Below are positions 35,364 through 43,759 of a stretch of 64,000 bases of DNA, piece by piece; positions within the stretch are counted from its first letter, which is position 1, and each line of letters opens with the position of its first letter. The DNA lies in assembly GCF_900188155.1 (NCBI RefSeq), contig NZ_FZOG01000003.1, positions 310,001 to 374,000 on the forward strand, given 5' to 3'. The stretch is from Pseudomonas segetis. GTDB lineage: Bacteria > Pseudomonadota > Gammaproteobacteria > Pseudomonadales > Pseudomonadaceae. Below the pieces are notes generated by a model. The model did no database searches, was not told where the DNA came from, and worked only from the letters and a program-made list of their open reading frames with translations. Made by a program: the position numbers and the translations under genes.

Positions 35364-35392
35364 ACGGTGACCCATGAGGTCGCCGTTTTTTT
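35364..35392 (+). terminator. Rho-independent terminator after rubredoxin gene
   Basis: A 9-bp stem with one G-U pair (ACGGTGACC / GGTCGCCGT), a 5-base loop and a run of seven T. It separates the rubredoxin gene from the reductase gene, so rubB should have its own promoter in 35393-35571. A shorter GC-rich hairpin (AGCCCC / GGGGCT) lies at 35324-35339. Confidence 0.85.
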
Positions 35393-35571
35393 ATGGCGGC
35401 TTTTCAGCGCCATGTGTTTGATTTGGAGGCTGAAGGATAATTGGTTATGGTCGTCTGGTATTGCCCCGTGTCTCGGCTGTATCAGTGCACATGGCAATCT
35501 TCGCTCCATTGGCTCTTCTCAAGCAGCAACGCGCATGCGCGGGGTATGCATTAACTCAAAGGAAATATCGT

Positions 35572-36720
35572 ATGAGCGCACCTGTAGTTATCGTCGGTAC
35601 CGGGCTGGCCGGTTACAACCTGGCCCGTGAGTTTCGCAAGCTCGACAGCGAAACGCCGCTACTGCTGATTACTGCCGATGACGGTCGCTCTTACTCCAAG
35701 CCGATGCTGTCGACCGGCTTTGCCAAGAACAAAGATGCCGATGGCTTGAGCATGGCCGAGCCTGGTGCCATGGCAGAACAGCTCAATGCTGAAGTGCGCA
35801 CCCATACCCGTATTACCGGTATTGATGCCGGACACAAGCAATTGTGGGTCGGCGAGGAAGCCATCGCCTACCGTGACCTGGTGTTGGCGTGCGGCGCCCA
35901 GGTGATTCGGGTTCCGGTTGAGGGTGATGCGCAAGACGCCATTTACTCGATTAACGATCTTGAGGATTACGCCAGGTTCCGTGGCGCCTCGGTGGGCAAG
36001 AAGCGGGTGTTGATAATGGGCGTTGGCTTGATTGGCTGTGAGTTCGCCAACGACCTGACGCTTGGCGGCTACCAGGTTGAATTGGTCGCACCTTGCGAGC
36101 AAGTCATGCCGGGCCTGTTGCATCCAGCTGCCGCTACAGCCGTGCAAACAGCGCTTGAAGGCCTTGGCGCCCGCTTTCACCTGGGGCCGGTTCTGGCCAG
36201 CCTTAACCATAAGGCTGCGGCGCTTGAGGCACATTTATCCGATGGCACTGTGATTGAGTGCGACCTGGTGCTTTCGGCCATTGGCCTGCGTCCGCGAACC
36301 GAACTTGCTACCGCCGCTGGCTTGCAGGTCAATCGCGGGGTAATGGTCGACCGCCAGTTGGCGACATCCCACGCCAATATCTATGCATTGGGCGATTGCG
36401 CGGAAGTTGATGGCCTTAACCTGCTCTATGTCATGCCACTGATGACCTGCGCACGCGCCTTGGCACAGACCTTGGCTGGCAATCCGACAGCTGTCAGCTA
36501 CGGCGCCATGCCGGTGACGGTTAAAACCCCGGCGTGCCCACTGGTGGTATCACCCCCGCCCCTGGGTAAACACGGCGAGTGGACAGTTGCAGGCAGTGGT
36601 TCTGATATTAAGGCGCTGTGCCATGACCCCTCTGGCGCGCTCTTGGGGTACGCGCTAACCGGTACGTCCGTGCAAGAAAAGTTGGCTCTAAATAAGGCCC
36701 TCCCAGCCCTGTTGGCGTAA
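35572..36720 (+). CDS. rubB: Rubredoxin-NAD(+) reductase
   Basis: A flavoprotein that transfers electrons from NADH to rubredoxin. The 382 residues have an N-terminal FAD Rossmann motif ([21 protein letters not shown]) and an NADH-binding motif about residue 148 ([27 protein letters not shown]). The second FAD motif, [18 protein letters not shown], has the conserved GD. The start at 35572 follows AAAGGAAA; a longer reading from 35461 would carry an unrelated N-terminal stretch. The C-terminal roughly 60 residues match the rubredoxin-reductase type. Confidence 0.94.
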   Translation: MSAPVVIVGTGLAGYNLAREFRKLDSETPLLLITADDGRSYSKPMLSTGFAKNKDADGLSMAEPGAMAEQLNAEVRTHTRITGIDAGHKQLWVGEEAIAYRDLVLACGAQVIRVPVEGDAQDAIYSINDLEDYARFRGASVGKKRVLIMGVGLIGCEFANDLTLGGYQVELVAPCEQVMPGLLHPAAATAVQTALEGLGARFHLGPVLASLNHKAAALEAHLSDGTVIECDLVLSAIGLRPRTELATAAGLQVNRGVMVDRQLATSHANIYALGDCAEVDGLNLLYVMPLMTCARALAQTLAGNPTAVSYGAMPVTVKTPACPLVVSPPPLGKHGEWTVAGSGSDIKALCHDPSGALLGYALTGTSVQEKLALNKALPALLA

Positions 36721-36876
36721 ATAGCAGTCGATCTGTCGGTTACGCCACAAAATTGCTTGATTTAACTGCCGAGCAGTACTGGCGCTGCTTGTAAACGCAT
36801 GCCATTCTCCTTGTGTCTGCCGCAGCGCAGAGCTGTTGCGGCGCCTTGGGCGCTGCTCATGGAGCAGCACGGACAC

Positions 36877-36887
36877 AACAAAAACAA
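36877..36887 (+). promoter_or_regulatory. A-rich leader motif before HU gene
   Basis: AACAAAAACAA contains overlapping AAnAAnAA matches (36877-36884 and 36880-36887), about 20 bases before the ATG. A perfect 7-bp hairpin (GCTGCTC / GAGCAGC, 36852-36868) sits just upstream. Possible Hfq/Crc site; inference only. Confidence 0.35.
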
Positions 36888-36905
36888 ACCGTCAAAGGGG
36901 CAACT

Positions 36906-37178
36906 ATGCGTAAACCAGAATTGGCCGCTGCAATCGCGGAAAAAGCTGATCTGAGTAAGGATCAAGCAAACCGTGTACTCAACGCCGTACTTGAAGAAAT
37001 CACTGGCGCGCTGAACCGTAAAGACAGTGTGACTTTGGTTGGCTTTGGTACTTTCATACAGCGCCATCGTGGTGCTCGTACTGGTAAGAATCCACAAACC
37101 GGTGAGCCAGTAAAAATCAAAGCCAGCAACACTGTTGCTTTTAAACCGGGCAAGTCCCTCAAAGACGCCGTAAATTAA
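36906..37178 (+). CDS. HU-family DNA-binding protein
   Basis: A 90-residue nucleoid protein (PA5348-like, HupA/HupN type) that bends and compacts DNA as a dimer. Typical features are MRKPELAAAIAEKADLSKDQANRVLNAV (dimer helices), VTLVGFGTFIQRHRGARTGKNPQTGEPVKI (beta arm with the conserved NPQTG tip) and VAFKPGKSLKDAVN. The start at 36906 has AAAGGGG upstream; an earlier in-frame ATG at 36813 would add an unlikely Cys-rich segment. It is monocistronic, ended by a strong terminator. Confidence 0.95.
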   Translation: MRKPELAAAIAEKADLSKDQANRVLNAVLEEITGALNRKDSVTLVGFGTFIQRHRGARTGKNPQTGEPVKIKASNTVAFKPGKSLKDAVN

Positions 37179-37210
37179 ACGCAGACTGATCCATCTTCTG
37201 TGCATATGCA

Positions 37211-37245
37211 GACTAAAAAGCCCCGTACTTCGGGGCTTTTTAGTC
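37211..37245 (+). terminator. Rho-independent terminator after HU gene
   Basis: A 15-bp perfect stem (GACTAAAAAGCCCCG / CGGGGCTTTTTAGTC) with a 5-base loop; TTTTT is inside the right arm. It lies 32 bp after the stop codon. Confidence 0.94.
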
Positions 37246-37392
37246 TGTGACGATCTTTCTTCACAGGCTATTGATCGAGTAAATAGCCAACAACCAAGTG
37301 ACCTGCACCCCAGCGCTGAGTTGTGTCTTGCTATGGCTTAGCGCGTTAAGGAAGATAAGCCATTAGCTAGAAAACGATGTGAAAGGGATGTC

Positions 37393-38502
37393 ATGAAAGG
37401 CGGTAAGGGACTTGGGTTTCTCAATACGTTGTTATGCGGGTTGCAGATACTGCTCAGTGGGGTGAGCCTGCTTGGAGTGGTCTTTGTGCTGGACTCGTAC
37501 ATGGACCAGCCTCTTGTGTCCATAGGACTCGCTTTGGCGATGATGCCAGCGGCCATTATCCTGCATGAAAGCGGTCATTATTTCGGCGCTAGGTTCAATT
37601 GCATGACAGTGCTGTCGATGCGCGTCATGGCCGTCGAGATCCAGTTTCTGCGTAGGGGCTTTAAGCTCTGCTGGTCGCCCCAGAGCAAAGGCCGCAAGTT
37701 AGGCGGTTATCTAATGGTTGCTGGCAATCTCAAACGTCCGTTGCGCAGGCAAATGTTGTGGATGGTAATGATGGGGCCTGTGCTGAACCTGGTGATGAGC
37801 CTGGCATGTTTCGGGCTTTGGTGGTTCACCCATGGATTGGCGTCTGCATTGGCCATGGGATTCTCACTCGTCAACCTGGGCATGGGGTTGACCAACTTGT
37901 TGCCGACCCTGCGTGGACATGCCAGCGATGGAATGGTTTTTATTGTTTGGTGGCTACATCAAAACGATGATCGCCCCGAACTGGCTCAAACACGCTTGCT
38001 TGCACTGAGCGTGGCAGGAACACCCAGTGAACAGCTGCCTGAAGCTGATATCGTTAACTTGTCCCAAGGCTCGATGCCCGGGCCTTTGATAGCCCTCGAT
38101 TACCGCCTCACTGCGCTGTTGAATCGGGGGCAATGGCAGGCAGCCGTGCTATTGGAGCGGGAGTTGGAGTTGTTGCTTCAAGCATCGCCCAAGATCGGGA
38201 TGGACACCCTGATTAGGCTGTTGCGAATCGAGTTGAGTTTTGCCCGTGCATACCTGCAACGGGATGTCACTGGCTTGTGGAGTGACTGGATGAACCAAGA
38301 CATTAACTGGTACGCCCCATGGTTGCGCCCACGTTGTGAGGCCTTGCGCTCTATTTTGCTTGGGGATTTGCAACAGGCAGAAACCCATTTGCAGCGGGCC
38401 TTGCGGGAGGCAAAGGGTTGCAAGATCGCTTCACAGCAGCACAGTGAAACAATATTGGCCCAGCATCTGCGGGCACTGGCATCCAAATCCGCGTTTAGCT
38501 GA
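37393..38502 (+). CDS. Predicted M50-like membrane metallopeptidase with helical C-terminal domain
   Basis: I do not recognise a named gene. The 369-residue product has a hydrophobic N-terminal half with helices near 10-35, 40-65, 122-145 and 150-172. The first active-site-like motif is HESGH (H58, E59, H62), inside a membrane segment. The second is NLLPTLRGHASDG (N168 to G180), resembling the NxxPxxxxDG motif of site-2 proteases. Residues about 185-369 are soluble and helix-rich with TPR-like pairs (RGQWQAAVLLERELELLLQ; LLGDLQQAETHLQRAL). These facts suggest an intramembrane zinc protease with a protein-binding tail on the cytoplasmic side. AAAGGG precedes the ATG. Substrate unknown; activity not shown. 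Confidence 0.7.
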   Translation: MKGGKGLGFLNTLLCGLQILLSGVSLLGVVFVLDSYMDQPLVSIGLALAMMPAAIILHESGHYFGARFNCMTVLSMRVMAVEIQFLRRGFKLCWSPQSKGRKLGGYLMVAGNLKRPLRRQMLWMVMMGPVLNLVMSLACFGLWWFTHGLASALAMGFSLVNLGMGLTNLLPTLRGHASDGMVFIVWWLHQNDDRPELAQTRLLALSVAGTPSEQLPEADIVNLSQGSMPGPLIALDYRLTALLNRGQWQAAVLLERELELLLQASPKIGMDTLIRLLRIELSFARAYLQRDVTGLWSDWMNQDINWYAPWLRPRCEALRSILLGDLQQAETHLQRALREAKGCKIASQQHSETILAQHLRALASKSAFS

Positions 38503-38625
38503 GTTATATGTCCGGTAACGAGAGTGCGTGTGGTGCAGTTCATCCAAGGCTTTAGGCCGGATGTAGTCCTTGCGACAAACCGCTACAATGCGCCGCCGAA
38601 CCATTCGAACATCGAGGCTGTGCGC

Positions 38626-39018
38626 ATGAAATTCCGTTTTTTGCTGTGGATGCTGGGCCGCCTAATGGCCAAGGCCAGCCGTAACAATCCCAAGTTTCAA
38701 GAGCAACTCGTCGACCGCGACATGGTGTTTCAGTTGCACACCCTGGACGGCAAGATTGCCCGTCACTTTATTGTCAAAGACCAGCGCATCACCAGTAAGG
38801 CTGGCCCGGCCGCCGAGCCTGCGTTCGCGCTTGGTTTCAAAGATGGCGCCTACGGTTTTGCAACCATGAGTGCCAAGAACAAGCAGTTGGCCTTTATGCA
38901 GGGCATCCAGAACAAGGATATTCAGATTCAAGGTAACCCTGCTTTGGTCATCTGGTTCCAGGGGCTGACTAAATACCTGGTCCCCAAAAAGCCAGCCAGC
39001 GCTAAAAAAGCTGCCTGA
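38626..39018 (+). CDS. SCP2-like sterol-carrier-fold protein
   Basis: A 130-residue protein that I read as SCP2-like; relatives in Pseudomonas (PA5347-like) are often mislabelled as helicases. The fold would give a hydrophobic lipid or acyl-CoA pocket. The sequence has an N-terminal amphipathic stretch (MKFRFLLWMLGRLM), then strands such as VFQLHTLDGKIARHFIV, FALGFKDGAYGFATM and IQGNPALVIWFQGLTKYL, ending in a Lys/Ala-rich tail. The start at 38626 was chosen because the conserved part begins there; an in-frame start at 38524 is unsupported. TACAAT at 38584-38589 may be a -10 element. Confidence 0.65.
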   Translation: MKFRFLLWMLGRLMAKASRNNPKFQEQLVDRDMVFQLHTLDGKIARHFIVKDQRITSKAGPAAEPAFALGFKDGAYGFATMSAKNKQLAFMQGIQNKDIQIQGNPALVIWFQGLTKYLVPKKPASAKKAA

Positions 39019-39352
39019 GACTTATTAGGCCTGACCAGCATTGGGAAGCCCCTGGAAAACTACTGCGCTTGGGATTGCTGGGGCAGCCCGTGCTGGGGCA
39101 GCCCGTGCTGCGCCCACAAGGGTTTGCAGCGCGAATAAAATGCTCATTTAGAGCAACTGAAGTCGAGCACGCCCAGGTTATTTTGTGCATCTTTTACTCG
39201 CTGGGGCTCGCCCTTCGAGTCAGCCTATGATTGTTGCTTTCGTCGCTCGCTATCTTTTTCAGAAGTTCCTTAGGTAATGTTGTGCGGGCAAGCTTGTTAA
39301 TAGGTGCAAAGCCATTGCTTGAGCCCTGAACCCATGTCTCGGAACCTGAATA
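39019..39352. other. Intergenic region with a 15-bp tandem duplication
   Basis: No gene is supported in these 334 bases. They hold the tandem repeat listed separately and an AT-richer stretch (39220-39340) that should contain the promoter of the next gene. No clear terminator for the SCP2-like gene was seen. Confidence 0.5.
39078..39107. repeat. Two-copy 15-bp tandem repeat
   Basis: CTGGGGCAGCCCGTG occurs twice back to back without mismatch. Two copies only, so this is a small slippage duplication, not an array. No coding frame covers it. Confidence 0.9.
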
Positions 39353-40090
39353 ATGCGTATTTTGCTGACTCTATTATGTTTGGCCGTTACTCCTCTGACC
39401 CAGGCTGCGCCAGCCAACGTTGAAGATCTTGCCGCAGCCTTTGAGTTGTCTGGGGTGCGTTTGTTGTGTGATCAAACCTTGCCGCTGATGGAGCGGGGCC
39501 TGGACGCCAGGCAAAAGGCCCAGGTCGACAAACTCTTTGGCGCCGACAAGCTCTGTGATGACTTGGCGAACAAGCTTTCAACCCAGATTGACTCTGAGCA
39601 ACTGGAGCAAGCCCGTCAGTTGCTTGGCAGCCCATTGGCCAAGCGTTTCACCCAGGCCGAGCGAGCCGTTGCAGTCGATGGGGCAGAACAGCTTGCTGAT
39701 TACCGTAAAAAGCTTGCAGAGCGTGCGCCCAGATCCAGCCGGCTAGACTTGGTCAAACGCCTTGATAGCGCCGCGCGCACCACGCAGATGGCAACTTTGC
39801 TGCGTTATGAGTCGGGTAAGACCCAGGCGCTGATTGCGCTCAAAGGGCGGGGTGAGAGCCTGGACGAACAAGGTTTGAGTGCCAAGACAGCTGAACATCG
39901 CCAAGTGCTTCATGACTCCAGCCAGCAAGCGGTAGAAAGCTATATGCTGTTTGCCTACCGGCGTATTCCCAGTGATCAGCTTGAGCAATATGCGGCCTTG
40001 TACGAGCAGCCTGCGGTCAAGCAGTTGCTCGATAGCGCCATGCGGGCGCTGCCCGAGTTGTTTGCCCAACGTCGCGCACAGTTGCCTTGA
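39353..40090 (+). CDS. Exported protein with DUF2059-like helical repeats
   Basis: Function unknown. A signal peptide (MRILLTLLCLAVTPLTQA, cleavage before APANVED) implies periplasmic location. The mature roughly 225 residues are helical and resemble two DUF2059-type units: an early one around LAAAFELSGVRLLCDQTLPLMERGL with ...QLLGSPLAKRFTQAER, and a later one around YMLFAYRRIPSDQLEQYAALYEQPAVKQLLDSAM. The latter has the 'A-YRrls-eEl-qY--fy-spa-' pattern of that domain. Two cysteines (about 38 and 64) might pair. Monocistronic, convergent with the HDOD gene. Confidence 0.6.
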   Translation: MRILLTLLCLAVTPLTQAAPANVEDLAAAFELSGVRLLCDQTLPLMERGLDARQKAQVDKLFGADKLCDDLANKLSTQIDSEQLEQARQLLGSPLAKRFTQAERAVAVDGAEQLADYRKKLAERAPRSSRLDLVKRLDSAARTTQMATLLRYESGKTQALIALKGRGESLDEQGLSAKTAEHRQVLHDSSQQAVESYMLFAYRRIPSDQLEQYAALYEQPAVKQLLDSAMRALPELFAQRRAQLP

Positions 40091-40140
40091 GCCCCGTGCA
40101 ATCAAAGGGCTGGCCAAGGCCCTTTGAGCTGTAATGGCGG

Positions 40141-41547
40141 TTAATGCGTTGGATGAATCAATGAGGCCAGCTCACGCAATGCCACTTCGGCTGCCAGTAC
40201 TTCACTGACCACGGCCTCGGCTTTATCGCGGTTGATTTGCAATGAGTCGAGCAGGCTTTGCGGGATCTCGGAGCATGGCCCGGAGCCTATTCCCCGGTTG
40301 CGTAGCAAATGCACGGCGAGGTTTACCAGCCTTGGATAGGCGGCATTGACTTCGTTATATTCCGGGTCGTTTTGAAAGCGCAGGGCATTGGCCAGTTCTT
40401 CTGGCATGTCCCATGAGCGCATCAGCCAGGCTCCAATCTGATCACTGCTGATGCCCAGCAGATGATGCTCGATGTAGTTGTGGGTCAGGTGTGGATTGGC
40501 CTCTATGTGCCTGCAGATCAGCGACAAGTGTGGCGGGAATACATAGGCCAGGACCAGGTACCCGAAGTTGTGCAGCAGGCCAGCCAGGTATGTCAGGCCT
40601 GCCTCGGGGCGTTCGGCGCGCGGCATGCTACGGGTCAGGCCTTCAATAACCGCAGCGGTATAGAGCGCCTGGTGCCAGTAAGGTGTCGATTGTTGTGGCT
40701 GATCCTTGGGCGGGCTCAGGGTTTTGCCCAGGGCGAGCCCCAGCGCCAGATTGATTACCAGGTCAAAGCCAAGCACGCGGACGATGGCGTCTTCAACCGA
40801 GCGGATTTTGCCCGGCGCGGCATAGTAGGGCGAGGCTGCCCAACTGATGACTTGTGCGGCGAGCGCCGGGTCGGTTTCAACCACACCGGTAATGTCATCA
40901 ATGGTGGCGTTGGGGTCGACACGTAGTTTGATGATTTTTTGCGCTGACTCGGGCAGCGGTGGAATCTCGATGGTCTCCTCAAGGCGTTGTTGGATGCGAC
41001 GTGCGGTGAAGGCTTGTACCGCGTGGGTGATTTCACTGCGGTCGTCGTCGGGACGGTCGAGGTTGAGCTTGATGTTCTTTAGTGGCTCGCCGAGCAGGGC
41101 CGCGCTGGATTTGCTCAACAGCACTTGCAGGTCGGCACGGCTGATTTCCAGCAAGACGCCACTTTGCCCCGATTCGATAAACACCGAAGGCGCTTTGAGT
41201 AGGCGATCATCATAGAGGCATGGCGAGTTGAGCAGGGGCGGCAGCGCGGGGAGCTGGTCTAGCCCGTGCTTGCCGAGCATGCGTTGCTGACGCTCGGCTG
41301 TCACTGTAACCAGCTTGCGCCCGGTCAAGTCCGCGAGACGACTCAGGTCGAGGAGCTGGTCTTGGCTGAACAGCACTAATAGCGGACCAACAGCATCTTC
41401 AAGCATCACCGCTTGAACGCATTGGGCCGCAGGCAAGTTACCGGTTTTACGTCGGACGCTGAATGTCACCCCAAGTTTTTGCAGAAACTGCACGATAACC
41501 AAGGGCGGCTGCAGCAGGTTGTCGAGTGCGTTGTTGGCTTCATTCAT
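40141..41547 (-). CDS. YbaK-like (aminoacyl-tRNA deacylase-type) and HDOD domain protein
   Basis: A 468-residue two-domain protein. Residues about 10-150 resemble the YbaK/aminoacyl-tRNA-editing fold (VTFSVRRKTGNLPAAQCVQAVMLEDAVG; ALPPLLNSPCLYDDRLL). Residues about 195-400 form an HDOD domain (IEIPPLPESAQKIIKLRVDPNATIDDITGVVETDPALAAQVI; YLAGLLHNFGYLVLA; HHLLGISSDQIGAWLMRSWDMP). HDOD domains are catalytically inert HD relatives used in signalling. Whether the YbaK part still edits tRNA is unclear. The start was set at 41547 (ATGAATGAAG); an in-frame start 165 bases earlier lacks support. It lies downstream of recG, same strand, 128-bp gap. Confidence 0.8.
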   Translation of the reverse strand: MNEANNALDNLLQPPLVIVQFLQKLGVTFSVRRKTGNLPAAQCVQAVMLEDAVGPLLVLFSQDQLLDLSRLADLTGRKLVTVTAERQQRMLGKHGLDQLPALPPLLNSPCLYDDRLLKAPSVFIESGQSGVLLEISRADLQVLLSKSSAALLGEPLKNIKLNLDRPDDDRSEITHAVQAFTARRIQQRLEETIEIPPLPESAQKIIKLRVDPNATIDDITGVVETDPALAAQVISWAASPYYAAPGKIRSVEDAIVRVLGFDLVINLALGLALGKTLSPPKDQPQQSTPYWHQALYTAAVIEGLTRSMPRAERPEAGLTYLAGLLHNFGYLVLAYVFPPHLSLICRHIEANPHLTHNYIEHHLLGISSDQIGAWLMRSWDMPEELANALRFQNDPEYNEVNAAYPRLVNLAVHLLRNRGIGSGPCSEIPQSLLDSLQINRDKAEAVVSEVLAAEVALRELASLIHPTH

Positions 41548-41675
41548 TAGAAAATCCGACGTTAATGCGCGAGTAAAAACAACAAATCTGGTCCAAGGCT
41601 GCTGTAACACAGTATGGCTGGAAGCATCTTCGCCCATTGTATCGGCGGTGTTACAGCAAGGGATACCGCTGGTCG

Positions 41676-43751
41676 TCAAACTTGACCGTATTGTTGGCCG
41701 TGACGTAGCCATCGTTCAAGCAGCGGGCTGACATGATTTGGCCAATCATGCAGTAAATGCTGGGCGGCATCCCTGACTGCAGGCAACAGATCGGCATCTC
41801 GCATCAGGTCCGCCACTTTGAACTGCAGCAAGCCGGTTTGGCGCGTGCCGAGCATTTCGCCCGGACCACGTAGTTCCAAGTCTTTTTCGGCGATGATAAA
41901 GCCGTCGCTCGTCTCGCGCATAATACCCAGGCGTTCACGGCCAATTTGCGAGAGTGGCGGGTGATAAAGCAGTACGCAGTGGCTTGCTGCGCTACCTCGA
42001 CCCACCCGGCCGCGTAGCTGGTGCAGCTGTGCGAGGCCAAGTCGCTCGGGGTTCTCGATGATCATCAAGCTGGCATTGGGCACGTCCACACCGACCTCAA
42101 TTACCGTGGTTGCAACCAGCAATTGCAATTGACCCTGTTTGAAGCTGTCCATCACAGCGGCTTTTTCTGCGGGTTTCATGCGCCCGTGGATCAAGCCAAC
42201 ATTGAGTCCGCCAAGCGCTGCGCTAAGGTCTTCAAAGGTGGTTTCGGCAGCCTGGCAGGTCAGTTCCTCGGATTCCTCGATCAGGGTGCAGACCCAATAG
42301 GCCTGGCGGCCTTCATTGCAGGCTGAGCGAACCCGGTCAACGACTTCGAAGCGCCGGCTGTCAGCCACCAGCACCGTATTGACCGGTGTTCTGCCCGGTG
42401 GCAACTCGTCGAGGATGGATGTGTCCAGGTCGGCGTAGGCGCTCATTGCCAGCGTGCGCGGGATAGGGGTTGCGGTCATGATCAACTGGTGCGGGCACAT
42501 GCGCCCACCGACCCCTTTTTGACGCAGCGCCAAGCGCTGCTGCACGCCAAAACGGTGTTGTTCGTCGATAATCACCAAGGCCAGGCGCTTGAACTTTACT
42601 TCATCCTGAAACAGCGCATGGGTGCCAACGACCATGGGCACGCCGTTGGCTATTTGCTCCAGTGCTGCGGCTCGCGTTTTACCCTTGAGCTTGCCAGCCA
42701 GCCAGGCAACGTCGAGCCCAAGTGGTGCGAGCCATTTGCTGAAGTTGATGAAATGCTGCTCCGCGAGAATTTCCGTCGGCGCCATCAACGCGACTTGGTA
42801 GCCTGCTTCCAGGGCCTGCAGCGCAGCAAAGGCGGCGACCACGGTTTTACCCGCGCCAACGTCGCCCTGGACCAGGCGGAGCATGGGCTCGGGTTGAGCC
42901 AGGTCGTAGGCAATCTCGGCGCCGACACGGCGCTGCGCACCAGTGGGCTGAAAACCGAGATGATCGAGAAACTGTGCGGGCAGGCGTGTCGCCGCCGGCA
43001 ACTCAGGTGCTTGCTGGGCGCGCAAGCTTTCACGCAGCCGTTGCAGCGACAGTTGGTGGGTCAGCAGTTCTTCAAATGCCAGGCGGTGCTGCGCCCAGTG
43101 CCGGCCTTCAGCGAGTTCTTCCAGATCTGCATCCGGTGGCGGGCGGTGCAAGTAGCGAATCGCCTGGTCCAGCGGTTGTAGCCTGTACTCATCAGCCAGC
43201 GCGGGCGGCAACCAGTCGGGCAGGCTGTGCGGTCCAAGGCGGGCAAGGGCCTGCTCACTGAGTTGGCGCAGGCGTTGCTGGGTCAGCCCCTCGGTCGTCG
43301 GGTAGATGGGGGTCAGGGTCTGCTCGACTGCAATAGGTTCGGTGCCGGAGGTGGCGCGGTATTCGGGGTGGTAGATTTCCAGCCCTGAGGATCCCGGACG
43401 AACTTCACCGTAGCAGCGCACGTGGGTGCCGCGTTTCAGGCCTTCCTTTTGTGCCTGGCTGAAGTGGTAAAAGCGCAGGCTCAGGGTGCCGCTGCCATCC
43501 TGCAGGCGTACCAACAGGCTACGGCGGCGACCCATGACGATATCAGCGCCAGCGACCACGCCTTCAACAACGGCGTCCTGGCCGGGGCGCAAGGCGCCAA
43601 TCGGCACGATCCGGGTTCGGTCCTGATACCGCAGCGGCAGGTGGAACAATACGTCCTGAAGTGTTTCCAGTCCGACTTTTGCCAGCTTTTCAGCCAACGC
43701 TGCGCCAACGCCCTTGAGCGCGGTGACTGAAACCGCTGCTAACTCCGACAT
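41676..43751 (-). CDS. recG: ATP-dependent DNA helicase RecG
   Basis: RecG remodels stalled replication forks and branched DNA. The 691-residue length is standard. The N-terminal wedge/OB domain includes VVEGVVAGADIVMGRRRSLLVRLQDGSGTLSLRFYHF. The helicase core has Walker A QGDVGAGKTVVAAFAAL, DEQHRFG (DExH box), TATPIPRTLAMSAYADLD, and in the second lobe VATTVIEVGVDVPNASLMII with QLRGRVGRG. The start at 43751 (MSELAAVSV) matches homologues; the frame runs upstream into the oxyR end without a better start. It lies 8 bp after oxyR, so they are probably cotranscribed. Confidence 0.96.
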   Translation of the reverse strand: MSELAAVSVTALKGVGAALAEKLAKVGLETLQDVLFHLPLRYQDRTRIVPIGALRPGQDAVVEGVVAGADIVMGRRRSLLVRLQDGSGTLSLRFYHFSQAQKEGLKRGTHVRCYGEVRPGSSGLEIYHPEYRATSGTEPIAVEQTLTPIYPTTEGLTQQRLRQLSEQALARLGPHSLPDWLPPALADEYRLQPLDQAIRYLHRPPPDADLEELAEGRHWAQHRLAFEELLTHQLSLQRLRESLRAQQAPELPAATRLPAQFLDHLGFQPTGAQRRVGAEIAYDLAQPEPMLRLVQGDVGAGKTVVAAFAALQALEAGYQVALMAPTEILAEQHFINFSKWLAPLGLDVAWLAGKLKGKTRAAALEQIANGVPMVVGTHALFQDEVKFKRLALVIIDEQHRFGVQQRLALRQKGVGGRMCPHQLIMTATPIPRTLAMSAYADLDTSILDELPPGRTPVNTVLVADSRRFEVVDRVRSACNEGRQAYWVCTLIEESEELTCQAAETTFEDLSAALGGLNVGLIHGRMKPAEKAAVMDSFKQGQLQLLVATTVIEVGVDVPNASLMIIENPERLGLAQLHQLRGRVGRGSAASHCVLLYHPPLSQIGRERLGIMRETSDGFIIAEKDLELRGPGEMLGTRQTGLLQFKVADLMRDADLLPAVRDAAQHLLHDWPNHVSPLLERWLRHGQQYGQV

Positions 43752-43759
43752 GCCAATCC

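Noticed and set aside
39078-39107. CRISPR-like repeats
   Set aside because: Only two adjoining copies without spacers and no cas genes.
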